Shown one piece after another: positions 54,890 through 63,200 of a stretch of 64,000 bases of DNA. Each line of letters starts with the position of its first letter. Position 1 is the stretch's first letter. The stretch is from the NCBI RefSeq assembly GCF_902506455.1, contig NZ_LR733844.1:660415-724414 (forward strand), written 5' to 3'. Source of the stretch: Sphingomonas sp. 8AM (GTDB taxonomy: Bacteria > Pseudomonadota > Alphaproteobacteria > Sphingomonadales > Sphingomonadaceae). The position numbers were made by a program, and so were the translations under genes. The notes under the pieces are model-generated. The model saw only the letters and a list, made by a program, of their open reading frames with translations, was not told the origin of the DNA and searched no databases.

Positions 54890-56023
54890 TCACCCGATCC
54901 GATCCTTCGGCACATGCGTGATCCGGCACGCCAGATCGGCCTCGCCGCTCGCCACCACCCAATGATCGCCGCCGTCCGCGATCCCGGTCGTGAACACCAC
55001 GTCGGTGACGTACAGCAGATCCTCCAGCGGCTTGAGCAACGCGGGCGCCGGCTCCAGCAACGGCGCATGATCGGTCGCCAGCGCACGCGACGGATCGTCG
55101 CGGTCGAGCAGCGTCCAGTAGGTGCGGTAGATGCCGACCACGCCCGACGGCTCGACGCCGTGCCATAGCGACAGCCAGCCCTGCTGCCCGCCGACCTCCG
55201 CCGGCATCGGCGGCGCACCGCCGCCCATCCGCGCGGTCGCCATCGTCTGCGCATGCGGACGGATGCCGGGCTTGTCGTACGGCTTCCAGTGCAGGGCGTC
55301 GGGCGAGGTCGCGAGATTGATCGACGGCCCGGCACGCCACTCGGATTCGGGTGGATAGGCGAAATACAGGTCGCCAAGAGGCCGCGTCTGCGCGCAGAAC
55401 TTGTCCCCGACCTTCCCCTCGAAGATCAGCATGTCCTTGTTCTGATGGTCGAGGACGATCCCCTCCAGCGTCCAGTCAAGCGCATCGTCGCTGGTGTAGA
55501 GCGTGGTCGAATGCCGCTCGGGACTGACCGAACAGGTCGTCATGTAGTAACGCCCCTCGATCTGCGTAATCCGTGCATCCTCGACACCATAGCATTGGTA
55601 ATCGGTGCGCGGCGCGATCGCGCGGTCATAGTGGATCGCCACCACCTCGCGCCCCTCGGCATCCAGTTCGACCGGCAGCAGCCACGACAGCGAGGTCAGC
55701 GCCATCACCTTCCACCCGCCGCCGCGCATCATGAACTTGCGCGGATCGGAAGTGTCGACCAGCGACAGCGGCCACGCGTCGAGCACGTAACCACCGTCAT
55801 GCCAGCGGATCGCATGGATCTGCTGCTCACGAACCGGCGTGCGCAGCGCCTCGGCAACGCGCACCATCAACAACAGATTGCCGTTCGGCAGCCGCGTCAT
55901 CCCCGGATTGAACGCGCCGAGCACATAGGTCTCGGCATCGATCTTCCCCGCCAGCGGCGAGCGCGCCAGATCGATATCGTGCGGCGTCAGCACCAGCGCG
56001 TCATGCGGCCAGTCGGCCATCAT
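54890..56023 (-). CDS. GH130-like glycosidase/phosphorylase (DUF377)
   Basis: A 377-residue five-bladed propeller protein. Segments: AFNPGMTRLPNGNLLLMVRV, YGVEDARITQIEGRYYMT (carrying the catalytic-region Asp of the family), and GDLYFAYPP. GH130 members phosphorolyse or hydrolyse beta-mannosides; the exact role is open. The paired start codons ATGATG lie after AGGAGGAGGA, inside the end of the SDR gene. Confidence 0.78.
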   Translation of the reverse strand: MMADWPHDALVLTPHDIDLARSPLAGKIDAETYVLGAFNPGMTRLPNGNLLLMVRVAEALRTPVREQQIHAIRWHDGGYVLDAWPLSLVDTSDPRKFMMRGGGWKVMALTSLSWLLPVELDAEGREVVAIHYDRAIAPRTDYQCYGVEDARITQIEGRYYMTTCSVSPERHSTTLYTSDDALDWTLEGIVLDHQNKDMLIFEGKVGDKFCAQTRPLGDLYFAYPPESEWRAGPSINLATSPDALHWKPYDKPGIRPHAQTMATARMGGGAPPMPAEVGGQQGWLSLWHGVEPSGVVGIYRTYWTLLDRDDPSRALATDHAPLLEPAPALLKPLEDLLYVTDVVFTTGIADGGDHWVVASGEADLACRITHVPKDRIG

Positions 56024-56778
56024 TCCTCCTCCTGCACGCGCGGGCTGATCGTCAGCCGCTGGATCACGGTACGGCGCGGCTGGGTCAGCAGATACTGGAC
56101 GCCGACCGCGATATCCTCGGCACGCAGCATCGACCCCGCCTCGATCTGCGCGCGCTGCTCGGCGGGGCTGATGTCGGGCATCTGCATGTCCGACCCGGTC
56201 TTGCCGGGCTCGACCAAAGCGACGCGGATATCCTTGCCGCCCAGTTCGCGGCGCAACGCGATCGAGAACCCCTGCAAGCCATGCTTGATCGCCGCATAGA
56301 CGGTCGAATGCGGCCCGAGCACATAGGCGCTCGTCGACCCGATCATCACGATATCGCCGCCGGGTGCCATCGTCGCGGCGGCGCGGTGCGCCAGCAGCAG
56401 ATAGTGGGTGAAGTTGAGCGAAATCGCGTGACGCACCGCCGCCTCGTCCATCTCGCTCAGCCCCGACGCCGCCTCGGCGGCATTGGCGATGACGATGTCA
56501 TAGCCGCCCAGCGCCGCGTCGGCCGCGGACAGGAACGCCGCGACATTGTCGGGATCGGATAGATCATGCAGCGCGCCCTCGCCCGTGCCGACCTTGCGGA
56601 TGTCGGCCAGCGCTTCGTCGAGATGCGCCTGATCGGTGCCACCGATGAACACCGACGCACCCTCGGCGGCGAGCAGCCGCGCGATGGCGCGGCCGATCCC
56701 GGTCGTGCCGCCGGTGATCGCCGCGCGGCGACCGGCCAGCGGCAACACGCTGGTATGAGCGTCCCGAACATCAGTCAT
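56020..56778 (-). CDS. SDR family NAD(P)-dependent oxidoreductase
   Basis: A 252-residue classical short-chain dehydrogenase: cofactor motif TGGTTGIGRA (about 22-31), NAA (IANAAEAASG), catalytic Ser (MIGSTSAY) and Tyr-X3-Lys (YAAIK). The substrate is unknown. Its stop overlaps the GH130-like gene start, suggesting both act on the same sugar or polyol. Confidence 0.9.
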   Translation of the reverse strand: MTDVRDAHTSVLPLAGRRAAITGGTTGIGRAIARLLAAEGASVFIGGTDQAHLDEALADIRKVGTGEGALHDLSDPDNVAAFLSAADAALGGYDIVIANAAEAASGLSEMDEAAVRHAISLNFTHYLLLAHRAAATMAPGGDIVMIGSTSAYVLGPHSTVYAAIKHGLQGFSIALRRELGGKDIRVALVEPGKTGSDMQMPDISPAEQRAQIEAGSMLRAEDIAVGVQYLLTQPRRTVIQRLTISPRVQEEE

Positions 56779-56819
56779 GCGACACCTCCGCAGTGAGGCA
56801 GCTCAGCCCCTCTGAAAAC

Positions 56820-56910
56820 CACCCCGGCGAACGCCGGGGCCCAGTTAGGAGGACGGTTGCGGGTGGTCGCCGGGCGTTGCCCGACTGGACCCCGGCGTTC
56901 GCCGGGGTGG
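56820..56910. repeat. ACCCCGGCGAACGCCGGGG inverted pair
   Basis: CACCCCGGCGAACGCCGGGG at the left and CCCCGGCGTTCGCCGGGGTGG at the right are inverted copies and each folds on itself; CCAGT and ACTGG pair inside. Together with the next repeat it occupies most of the 336-base gap between the SDR and hydrolase genes. Confidence 0.85.
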
Positions 56911-56948
56911 TAGATAAATTGATCTCCAATCCAAACCTCCCCCCCGCA

Positions 56949-57057
56949 CGTCGCCCCGGACCTGATCCGGGGCCCCGCTTCTTTCTCTCGGTCTGGGCAA
57001 AAGCGGGATCCCGCATCACGGCTCTCCTGAGCTTCGCCGAAGGGTCCGGGATGACGG
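56949..57057. repeat. GTCGCCCCGG hairpin repeat, copy 4
   Basis: Ends CGTCGCCCCGGACC and GGTCCGGGATGACG pair; CCCCGCTT and AAGCGGGAT pair within. The interior CACGGCTCTCCTGAGC matches the copy at 18342. No gene or other signal is visible in 56779-57114. Confidence 0.8.
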
Positions 57058-57114
57058 GGAAGACTGATCATGCGGGCTCTCCAAACGTCCGTCGTAAAGC
57101 CCCGCGACAGCGCC

Positions 57115-57999
57115 TCAGTCGGTCGGCCGGTTCCCGGTCCGCGCCAACCATTGCAGCAACGCAGGTTGCACCGCCGGCTCGTCGAGCATCGGCGCGTGGC
57201 CGACACCGGGCACCGTCACCAGCGTCGCATCCGGCAGCATCGACACCATCCGCTCGGCAGTCCCCGCGGACAGGATATCGCTCAACGCCCCGCGCACCAC
57301 CAGCACCGGCACCCCCGCCAGCGCCGCGAGCGCGCGCCACATGTCCGGCCCCGCCTCGTTGCCGGGCAGCCGGAACGGCTCGGCGATCTTCATGTCGTAA
57401 TCCAGCACGATCCGCCCGGCGGAATTGACGCGGTACAGCCGCTTGGCCATCGCCAGCCATTGTTCGATGTCCCAATCGGGATAGGCACCGGCGTTGCTCT
57501 CCTGCACCCCGCGCGCGGCGTGCATCCATGTCGGCCAGGTGCTCGGCTTCCCGACATAGCCGCGAATGCGCGCCAGCCCGGTCGGTTCGATCTCCGGCCC
57601 GACGTCGTTGAGCAATGCGCCCGCCAGTCGGCCCGGCACCAGCCCGGCGAGCAGCATCGTCACGATCCCGCCCAGCGAGGTGCCGATCGTCACGAAGCGG
57701 TCGATCTTCTGATCGTCCAGCAGCGCCACCACGTCCTGCGCATAGGTGAGCGGGACATAGCTCATCGGGTCCTTGGCATAGCCGCTCTCGCCGCGCCCGC
57801 GGAACTCGACCGCGATCACGCGCCGCGCCGGGGCGATCGCCCGCGCCACGTCGGCAAAGTCGCGCGCGTTGCGGGTCAGGCCCGGCAGGCACAGCACCGG
57901 CGGCGCGCCCCCATTCGCCGTCCCGGTGCCCGGATAGTCGCGCGCATGGAGCCGCAGCCCGTCGCTCGACCACCAGTAAATGTCCCGAAACTCCGCCAT
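57115..57999 (-). CDS. Alpha/beta hydrolase
   Basis: A 294-residue alpha/beta-hydrolase: LCLPGLTRNARDFADVA (oxyanion region), nucleophile elbow GTSLGGIVTM, an acid in RGALSDILS, and His in VPGVGHAPMLDEP. It resembles esterase/haloperoxidase-type hydrolases; substrate unknown. The ATG at 57999 (MAEFRDIYWW) is chosen. It is divergent from selO with 38 bases between starts. Confidence 0.88.
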   Translation of the reverse strand: MAEFRDIYWWSSDGLRLHARDYPGTGTANGGAPPVLCLPGLTRNARDFADVARAIAPARRVIAVEFRGRGESGYAKDPMSYVPLTYAQDVVALLDDQKIDRFVTIGTSLGGIVTMLLAGLVPGRLAGALLNDVGPEIEPTGLARIRGYVGKPSTWPTWMHAARGVQESNAGAYPDWDIEQWLAMAKRLYRVNSAGRIVLDYDMKIAEPFRLPGNEAGPDMWRALAALAGVPVLVVRGALSDILSAGTAERMVSMLPDATLVTVPGVGHAPMLDEPAVQPALLQWLARTGNRPTD

Positions 58000-58037
58000 C
58001 GCTTGCGCCCCCTGCCGAACGCCCCCCATATCGCGGC

Positions 58038-59396
58038 ATGGCCGTCGACCCGCAAGCATATCGCCCCGAGCGCACCCTGACCGCGCTCGGCGACCCCTTT
58101 TACGACGAAGTCGCCGCCGCGCGCTTTCCGCAGGCGATCCTCCGCTTCCGCAACGATCGCGCCGCCGCGCAGGTCGGGCTCGACACCCTCGACGATGCCG
58201 AATGGATCGCGCATTTCGGCCGCTTCGAGGCCCTGCCCGGCTCGCTCGAACAGCCGTTGGCACTTCGCTACCACGGGCATCAGTTCCGCGTGTACAATCC
58301 CGATATCGGCGACGGGCGCGGCTTCACCTTCGCGCAGCTCCGCGACGACCGCGGACGGTTGATGGACCTCGGCACCAAGGGCTCCGGGCCGACGCCGTGG
58401 AGCCGCTTCGGCGACGGACGCCTGACGCTGAAGGGCGGCGTGCGCGAGGTGCTCGCGACCGAGATGCTCGAGGCGCTGAACGTTCCCACCTCGCGCAGCT
58501 TCTCGCTGATCGAAACCGGCGAGGCGCTGGAGCGCAACGACGAACCCTCGCCGACGCGCGGCAGCGTGCTGGTGCGGCTCAGCCATTCGCATATCCGCAT
58601 CGGCACGTTCCAGCGGCTCGCCTGGCATCGCGACGAGGACGCGCTACGCCGCCTGACCGGCTATGTCCTCCGCGAACTCTATGGCGAGGACAGCGACGAT
58701 CCCGTCCGGCTGCTCGAGCTGGTCGTCGCGCGCACCGCGACGCTGGCGGCGCGCTACATGGCCGCGGGGTTCGTGCACGGCGTGCTCAATTCCGACAACA
58801 TCAACGTCACCGGCGAGAGCTTCGATTACGGCCCGTGGCGGTTCGCGCCGGTCTGGGATCCGGGGTTCGTCGCCGCGTACTTCGATCACGCCGGCCTCTA
58901 CGCCTTCGGTCGCCAGCCCGAGGCGATCCTGTGGGACGTCATGCAGCTCGCCTCCTCGCTGCGCGCGATCGCCGATTCCGAACCGCTGATCGCCGCGCTC
59001 GACGGGTTCGCCGGCCAATACCAGCCGGCGATTGCCGAGGCGGTGCTGTGGCGGCTCGGCCGGGTGCCGCGTGCACCGGAGGAGAATCGCGCGCTCGTGC
59101 AGGCGGTCGAACGCGCGTTGCGCGCGACGCTCACGCCGGTCGACCGGTTCTTCTCCGACGCCTTCGCGCAACCCCTGCCGCAAACTTATGGCACCGACTG
59201 GGACGAGGTCCGCCAACATCTACAGCCCTTTTCGCCCCGGCGTGCGCGCGATCATGCCTATTGGCAGGGCGAACCGTGCTCGATGCTGATCGACCGGGTC
59301 GAGGCGATCTGGTCGCCGATCGCGGATGCCGACGATTGGGGGCCGTTTGGCGCAACCATCGCCAACATCCGCGCGATGGGTGACGCGCTGCGCTGA
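58038..59396 (+). CDS. selO: SelO/YdiU-family protein adenylyltransferase
   Basis: A 452-residue pseudokinase-fold AMPylase that transfers AMP to Ser/Thr/Tyr of target proteins. Family blocks: LRYHGHQFRVYNP, DLGTKGSGPTPWSR, LKGGVREVLATEML, and the active-site HGVLNSDNINVTGE with DYGPW. The protein ends at ...IRAMGDALR and lacks the C-terminal cysteine (or selenocysteine) motif seen in many relatives. Normal length otherwise. Confidence 0.92.
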   Translation: MAVDPQAYRPERTLTALGDPFYDEVAAARFPQAILRFRNDRAAAQVGLDTLDDAEWIAHFGRFEALPGSLEQPLALRYHGHQFRVYNPDIGDGRGFTFAQLRDDRGRLMDLGTKGSGPTPWSRFGDGRLTLKGGVREVLATEMLEALNVPTSRSFSLIETGEALERNDEPSPTRGSVLVRLSHSHIRIGTFQRLAWHRDEDALRRLTGYVLRELYGEDSDDPVRLLELVVARTATLAARYMAAGFVHGVLNSDNINVTGESFDYGPWRFAPVWDPGFVAAYFDHAGLYAFGRQPEAILWDVMQLASSLRAIADSEPLIAALDGFAGQYQPAIAEAVLWRLGRVPRAPEENRALVQAVERALRATLTPVDRFFSDAFAQPLPQTYGTDWDEVRQHLQPFSPRRARDHAYWQGEPCSMLIDRVEAIWSPIADADDWGPFGATIANIRAMGDALR

Positions 59397-59443
59397 CGAT
59401 CCCCCCTTCCGCCGTGATGAAAGTTACGGCTAAGACCAGCGGC

Positions 59444-60853
59444 ATGGCTGAGCTGATCTCCTTCGAACCCGCCACCGGCGCGGAATTGTGGCGTGCGGAG
59501 ACGAGCGACGTCGATGCCGAGGTCGCCGCCGCGCGCGCCGGCTTCGTGCCATGGGCGGCCAGGTCCTTGTCGTTCCGCATCGAAACGCTGCGCCGCTTCG
59601 CAAATGTCGTCCGCCAGCGCGCCGACGCCTTCGCCGATCTGATCGCGCGCGAGACCGGCAAACCGCTGTGGGAGGCGCGCACCGAAGTCGACACCGTCGC
59701 CGCCAAGGTCGACATCTCGGTCAGCGCCTATGCCGAGCGCACCGCGCAGCGCCGGCTCGATGCGCCGATGAACACGCGCATGGCGCTCCGCCACAAGCCG
59801 CACGGCGTACTGGCGGTGCTGGGGCCGTACAATTTCCCGGCGCATCTGCCCAACGGGCACATCGTCCCCGCGCTGATCGCGGGCAACGCCATCGTCTTCA
59901 AACCATCCGAGAAAACCCCCGCGACCGGCGCGTTTCTGGTCGATTGCTTCCACGCCGCCGGGGTGCCTGCCGAGACGCTGCGGCTGGTGATCGGCGGCCC
60001 CGACGAGGGCCGCGCGCTGGCGGCGCATGACGGGATCGACGGGCTGCTGTTCACCGGCTCGGCGCGCACCGGGATCGCGCTCAACCGCGCCTTCGCCGAA
60101 AAGCCCGAGAAGATCCTCGCGCTGGAGATGGGCGGCAACAACCCGATACTTGTGTGGGACACCCCCGACCTGCACGCCGCCGCGGTGCTGATCGTCCAGT
60201 CCGCCTTCACCACCGCCGGCCAGCGCTGCACCGCCGCGCGGCGGCTGATCGTGCAGGAATCGCTGGCCGAACCGCTACTTGCCGAGTTGGCGTCGCTGAC
60301 CGGCCGGCTGATCGTCGGCGCGCCGCACGACGATCCGCAGCCGTTCATGGGTCCGGTCATCGACAATGAGGCGGCCGATGGCCTCACCGAAAGCTTCCTC
60401 GCGCTGATGATGAAGGGCGGTCGCCCGATCCACCATATGGCGCGCCCGGTCGAGGATCGGCCGTTCGTGACCCCAGGTATCATCGACGTCACCGATGTTG
60501 GCGATCGCCCGGATATCGAGCTGTTCGGCCCGCTGCTGCAGGTGATCCGCGCCGACGATTTCGACGGCGCGATCGCCGAGGCGAACAACACCCGCTACGG
60601 CCTGTCGGCGTCGCTGATCAGCCAGACCCCGGCGCTGTTCGACCGCTTCTGGGCGGGCGCGCGCGCCGGGATCGTCAACTGGAACCGCCCGACCAACGGC
60701 GCGTCGTCGTCGGCACCGTTCGGCGGGATCGGCTGGTCGGGCAATCACCGGCCAAGCGCCTATTACGCCGCCGATTATTGTGCCTATCCGGTCGTATCGA
60801 ACGAGGCCGAGGCGGCACGCGCGACGATTGGCATCGGCCTCGCCGACGCCTGA
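59444..60853 (+). CDS. astD: N-succinylglutamate 5-semialdehyde dehydrogenase
   Basis: A 469-residue aldehyde dehydrogenase of the arginine succinyltransferase pathway. The N-terminus AELISFEPATGAELW is typical of AstD. Catalytic Cys is in TAGQRCTAARR and Glu in ALEMGGNNP; GPYNFPAHLPNGHI and TGSARTG bind cofactor. The ATG at 59444 gives the usual start; a GTG 30 bases earlier is in frame. The other ast genes are not adjacent. Confidence 0.92.
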   Translation: MAELISFEPATGAELWRAETSDVDAEVAAARAGFVPWAARSLSFRIETLRRFANVVRQRADAFADLIARETGKPLWEARTEVDTVAAKVDISVSAYAERTAQRRLDAPMNTRMALRHKPHGVLAVLGPYNFPAHLPNGHIVPALIAGNAIVFKPSEKTPATGAFLVDCFHAAGVPAETLRLVIGGPDEGRALAAHDGIDGLLFTGSARTGIALNRAFAEKPEKILALEMGGNNPILVWDTPDLHAAAVLIVQSAFTTAGQRCTAARRLIVQESLAEPLLAELASLTGRLIVGAPHDDPQPFMGPVIDNEAADGLTESFLALMMKGGRPIHHMARPVEDRPFVTPGIIDVTDVGDRPDIELFGPLLQVIRADDFDGAIAEANNTRYGLSASLISQTPALFDRFWAGARAGIVNWNRPTNGASSSAPFGGIGWSGNHRPSAYYAADYCAYPVVSNEAEAARATIGIGLADA

Positions 60854-60874
60854 TTTCAAAGAGGACCGAGAGAC

Positions 60875-61789
60875 ATGGCAAGCGGACTCGTCGCGCTGCT
60901 CGACGATATCGCCGGACTGACGCGGCTGGCCGCGGCATCGCTCGACGACGTCGGGGCGGCCGCCACCAAGGCGGGGACGAAGGCGGCAGGGGTAGTGATC
61001 GACGACACCGCGGTCACCCCGCGCTATGTCGTCGGGCTGTCGCCGAAGCGCGAATTGCCGATTATCGGCAAGATCGCGCTCGGCTCGATCCGCAACAAAT
61101 TGCTGTTTTTGCTGCCCGCCGCGCTGATCCTGAGCGCGGTCGCGCCCTGGGCACTGGCGCCCCTGCTGATGCTGGGTGGTGCATTCCTTTGCTTGGAGGG
61201 CGCGGAGAAGGTGATCGAAGCGGTATCCGGTGGCCACGGCGCGGACGAGGAAACGGTGACGACCGACCCGGTCGCGCTGGAGAAGCAAAAGGTGTCGGGC
61301 GCGATCCGCACCGACTTCATCCTGTCGGCCGAGATCATGGTGATCGCGCTGCGCGAGGTATCCGACCAGCCGCTGCTGACGCAGGCGGTGACGCTGGCGA
61401 TCGTCGCGGTCCTGATTACCGCCGGCGTCTACGGTGTCGTCGCACTGATCGTAAAGGCGGACGATGTCGGCCTTTACCTCGCCAGGCGACCGTCGGCGGC
61501 GGCGCAGGCGATCGGTCGCGGGCTGGTGAAGGGCGTGCCCGTGCTGATGCAGGTGCTGACGGTGGTCGGCACCGCGGCGATGCTGTGGGTCGGCGGCGAC
61601 CTGCTGATCCACAATGCCGTCGATGTCGGCGTGCCCGCGCCGGCCGACTTCGTCCACCATCTCGCCGAGCGTGCGGGCGGCGGGGCGCTCGGCTGGCTGG
61701 TAAGCGCTGGGATCGCGGGGGTATTCGGGCTGATCGTCGGCGGGGTGATCGCGCTGGTGATGCACAAGGTTCATGCGGCGAAGCATTGA
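60875..61789 (+). CDS. DUF808 (YedI-like) inner-membrane protein
   Basis: A 304-residue membrane protein with the family opening SGLVALLDDIAGLTRLAAASLDDVG, followed by the KAAGVVIDDTAVTPRYV segment and several hydrophobic helices to a basic end. The family's function is unknown. AAAGAGGACCGAGAGAC supplies a good ribosome site. It follows astD by 21 bases and may share its transcript. Confidence 0.92.
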   Translation: MASGLVALLDDIAGLTRLAAASLDDVGAAATKAGTKAAGVVIDDTAVTPRYVVGLSPKRELPIIGKIALGSIRNKLLFLLPAALILSAVAPWALAPLLMLGGAFLCLEGAEKVIEAVSGGHGADEETVTTDPVALEKQKVSGAIRTDFILSAEIMVIALREVSDQPLLTQAVTLAIVAVLITAGVYGVVALIVKADDVGLYLARRPSAAAQAIGRGLVKGVPVLMQVLTVVGTAAMLWVGGDLLIHNAVDVGVPAPADFVHHLAERAGGGALGWLVSAGIAGVFGLIVGGVIALVMHKVHAAKH

Positions 61790-61837
61790 GGGGCGACACA
61801 CGTACGTCGCCTGCGTGACGGCCTTACGCTTCAACTC

Positions 61838-61940
61838 GACAGACATGGGCCCCTGCCTTTCCAGGGGCGAAGGTGCTTGTTGATCGGGCTCTCACCACAA
61901 CTACCGTCGCCCCTGCGCAGGCAGGGGCCTATTGTCTGTC
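61838..61940. repeat. Inverted pair of CCCCTGCC-family repeats
   Basis: GACAGACATGGGCCCCTGCC at the left and GCAGGGGCCTATTGTCTGTC at the right are inverted relatives of the element near 3655. They lie 49 bases after DUF808 and about 140 bases before cobA. The rest of the 289-base gap shows nothing I can name. Confidence 0.75.
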
Positions 61941-62078
61941 CAATCAGCCACTACGGTGCCTCACCAGCCGCGAGCTGCTGTGTCCGTCCGAAGCAACCAC
62001 CACAAAACCAATCCTACGCCACCGCCAAGCATCGCTCGATTGCGCCCCCCGCCGCCCTGCCCCATGTGCGCTATCATC

Positions 62079-62867
62079 ATGGCGACGCTTCTTGATCCCG
62101 ACGCGCGCGGTCGCGTCATCCTCGTCGGTGCCGGCCCCGGCGATCCCGGCCTGCTCACGGTTCGTGCGGTGGAGGCGCTGCGCTGCGCCGACGTCGTCGT
62201 CCACGACGGGCTGATCGACCCGCGCGTCCTCGATCTCGCCCCGCCCAATGCGCACCGCATCTCGGTCGCCAAGCGCCGCGCCCGCCACACGCTGCCGCAG
62301 GAAGCGATCAACGCGCTGATCGTCGCGCATGTGAAGGCCGGTGACGTCGTCGTGCGGCTGAAGGGTGGCGACCCGTTCATCTTTGGACGTGGCGGCGAAG
62401 AAGTCGAGGCGGTGCGCGCCGCCGGGCTGGCGGTCGAGGTGATCCCGGGCGTGTCGGCGGCGCTCGGCTGTGCGGCCGAGGCGATGTTGCCGCTCACGCA
62501 CCGCGATCACAGCTCGGCGGTGACCTTCGTCGCGGGGCAGTGCAAGGGGCTGACCGATCAGGATTGGTCGGGGCTCGCCGGTCAGGGTCGCACCCTGGTG
62601 ATCTATATGGGCGTCGCGACCGCCGAGGCGATCGCCGACAAATTGATGGCCGATGGCGTCGCCCCCGATATGGCCGTAGCGGTGCTGGAAAAAGGCACGC
62701 TGCCCGGCCACCGTGCACTACGCACCCTGCTCGCCGATCTCGGCGCGATGGTGTCGCGCGAGCAGGTGGCGAGCCCGGCGATCATCGTCGTCGGCGAGGT
62801 GGTGGAATTGTCCGACGCCGAGGACCGGCTGGCGGGCTATGCGAAGGTGGCGGAGACGATGGCATGA
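62079..62867 (+). CDS. cobA: Uroporphyrinogen-III C-methyltransferase
   Basis: A 262-residue SUMT that methylates uroporphyrinogen III twice to precorrin-2, the branch to siroheme and cobalamin. Motifs: VGAGPGDPGLLTVRA, RLKGGDPFIFGRGGEE, VIPGVSAALG and THRDHSSAVTF. The ATG at 62079 is chosen; one 15 bases earlier is also in frame, and neither has a strong ribosome site. Its stop overlaps the next gene (ATGA). Context with cysI points to siroheme for sulfite reductase. Confidence 0.93.
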   Translation: MATLLDPDARGRVILVGAGPGDPGLLTVRAVEALRCADVVVHDGLIDPRVLDLAPPNAHRISVAKRRARHTLPQEAINALIVAHVKAGDVVVRLKGGDPFIFGRGGEEVEAVRAAGLAVEVIPGVSAALGCAAEAMLPLTHRDHSSAVTFVAGQCKGLTDQDWSGLAGQGRTLVIYMGVATAEAIADKLMADGVAPDMAVAVLEKGTLPGHRALRTLLADLGAMVSREQVASPAIIVVGEVVELSDAEDRLAGYAKVAETMA

Positions 62868-63160
62868 GGCTGGTGACCGGCAACGATCTGGCGAGCGGCG
62901 ACGTCGTCTGGTGGACCGGCCGCGACTGGTCGCGCCACATCGCCGACGCCGGCGACGCCGGTGAGCGTGCCGAAGCGATCGCGCGCGAGGAAGAAGCCGC
63001 ACGCCGCGTCAACGTCCCCTATGTGATCGAGGCGAGCGAGACCCCGGATGGGCCACGCCCGGCGCATATCAAGGACCGTATTCGCGCGCTCGGCCCGACC
63101 GTCCGCCCCGACCTCACGCTCAAGCCCGCCGACGCCAACGCCGGCGACTGGGTGATCTGA
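62864..63160 (+). CDS. DUF2849 domain protein
   Basis: A 98-residue protein: MRLVTGNDLASGDVVWWTG, then a helical middle (AEAIAREEEAARRVNVPYVIEA) and RDLTLKP-type end. This family is found almost only between siroheme-synthase and sulfite-reductase genes in alphaproteobacteria, and its role is unknown. It overlaps cobA by 4 bases and precedes cysI by 40 bases. Confidence 0.88.
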   Translation: MRLVTGNDLASGDVVWWTGRDWSRHIADAGDAGERAEAIAREEEAARRVNVPYVIEASETPDGPRPAHIKDRIRALGPTVRPDLTLKPADANAGDWVI

Positions 63161-63200
63161 ACCCCTCCCCGCCACCTGCGCGGGGATCGAGGAAGCAACG

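Noticed and set aside
61790..62078. Cobalamin or SAM riboswitch before cobA
   Set aside because: I looked for the conserved box sequences and saw only hairpin repeats; nothing matches either aptamer.
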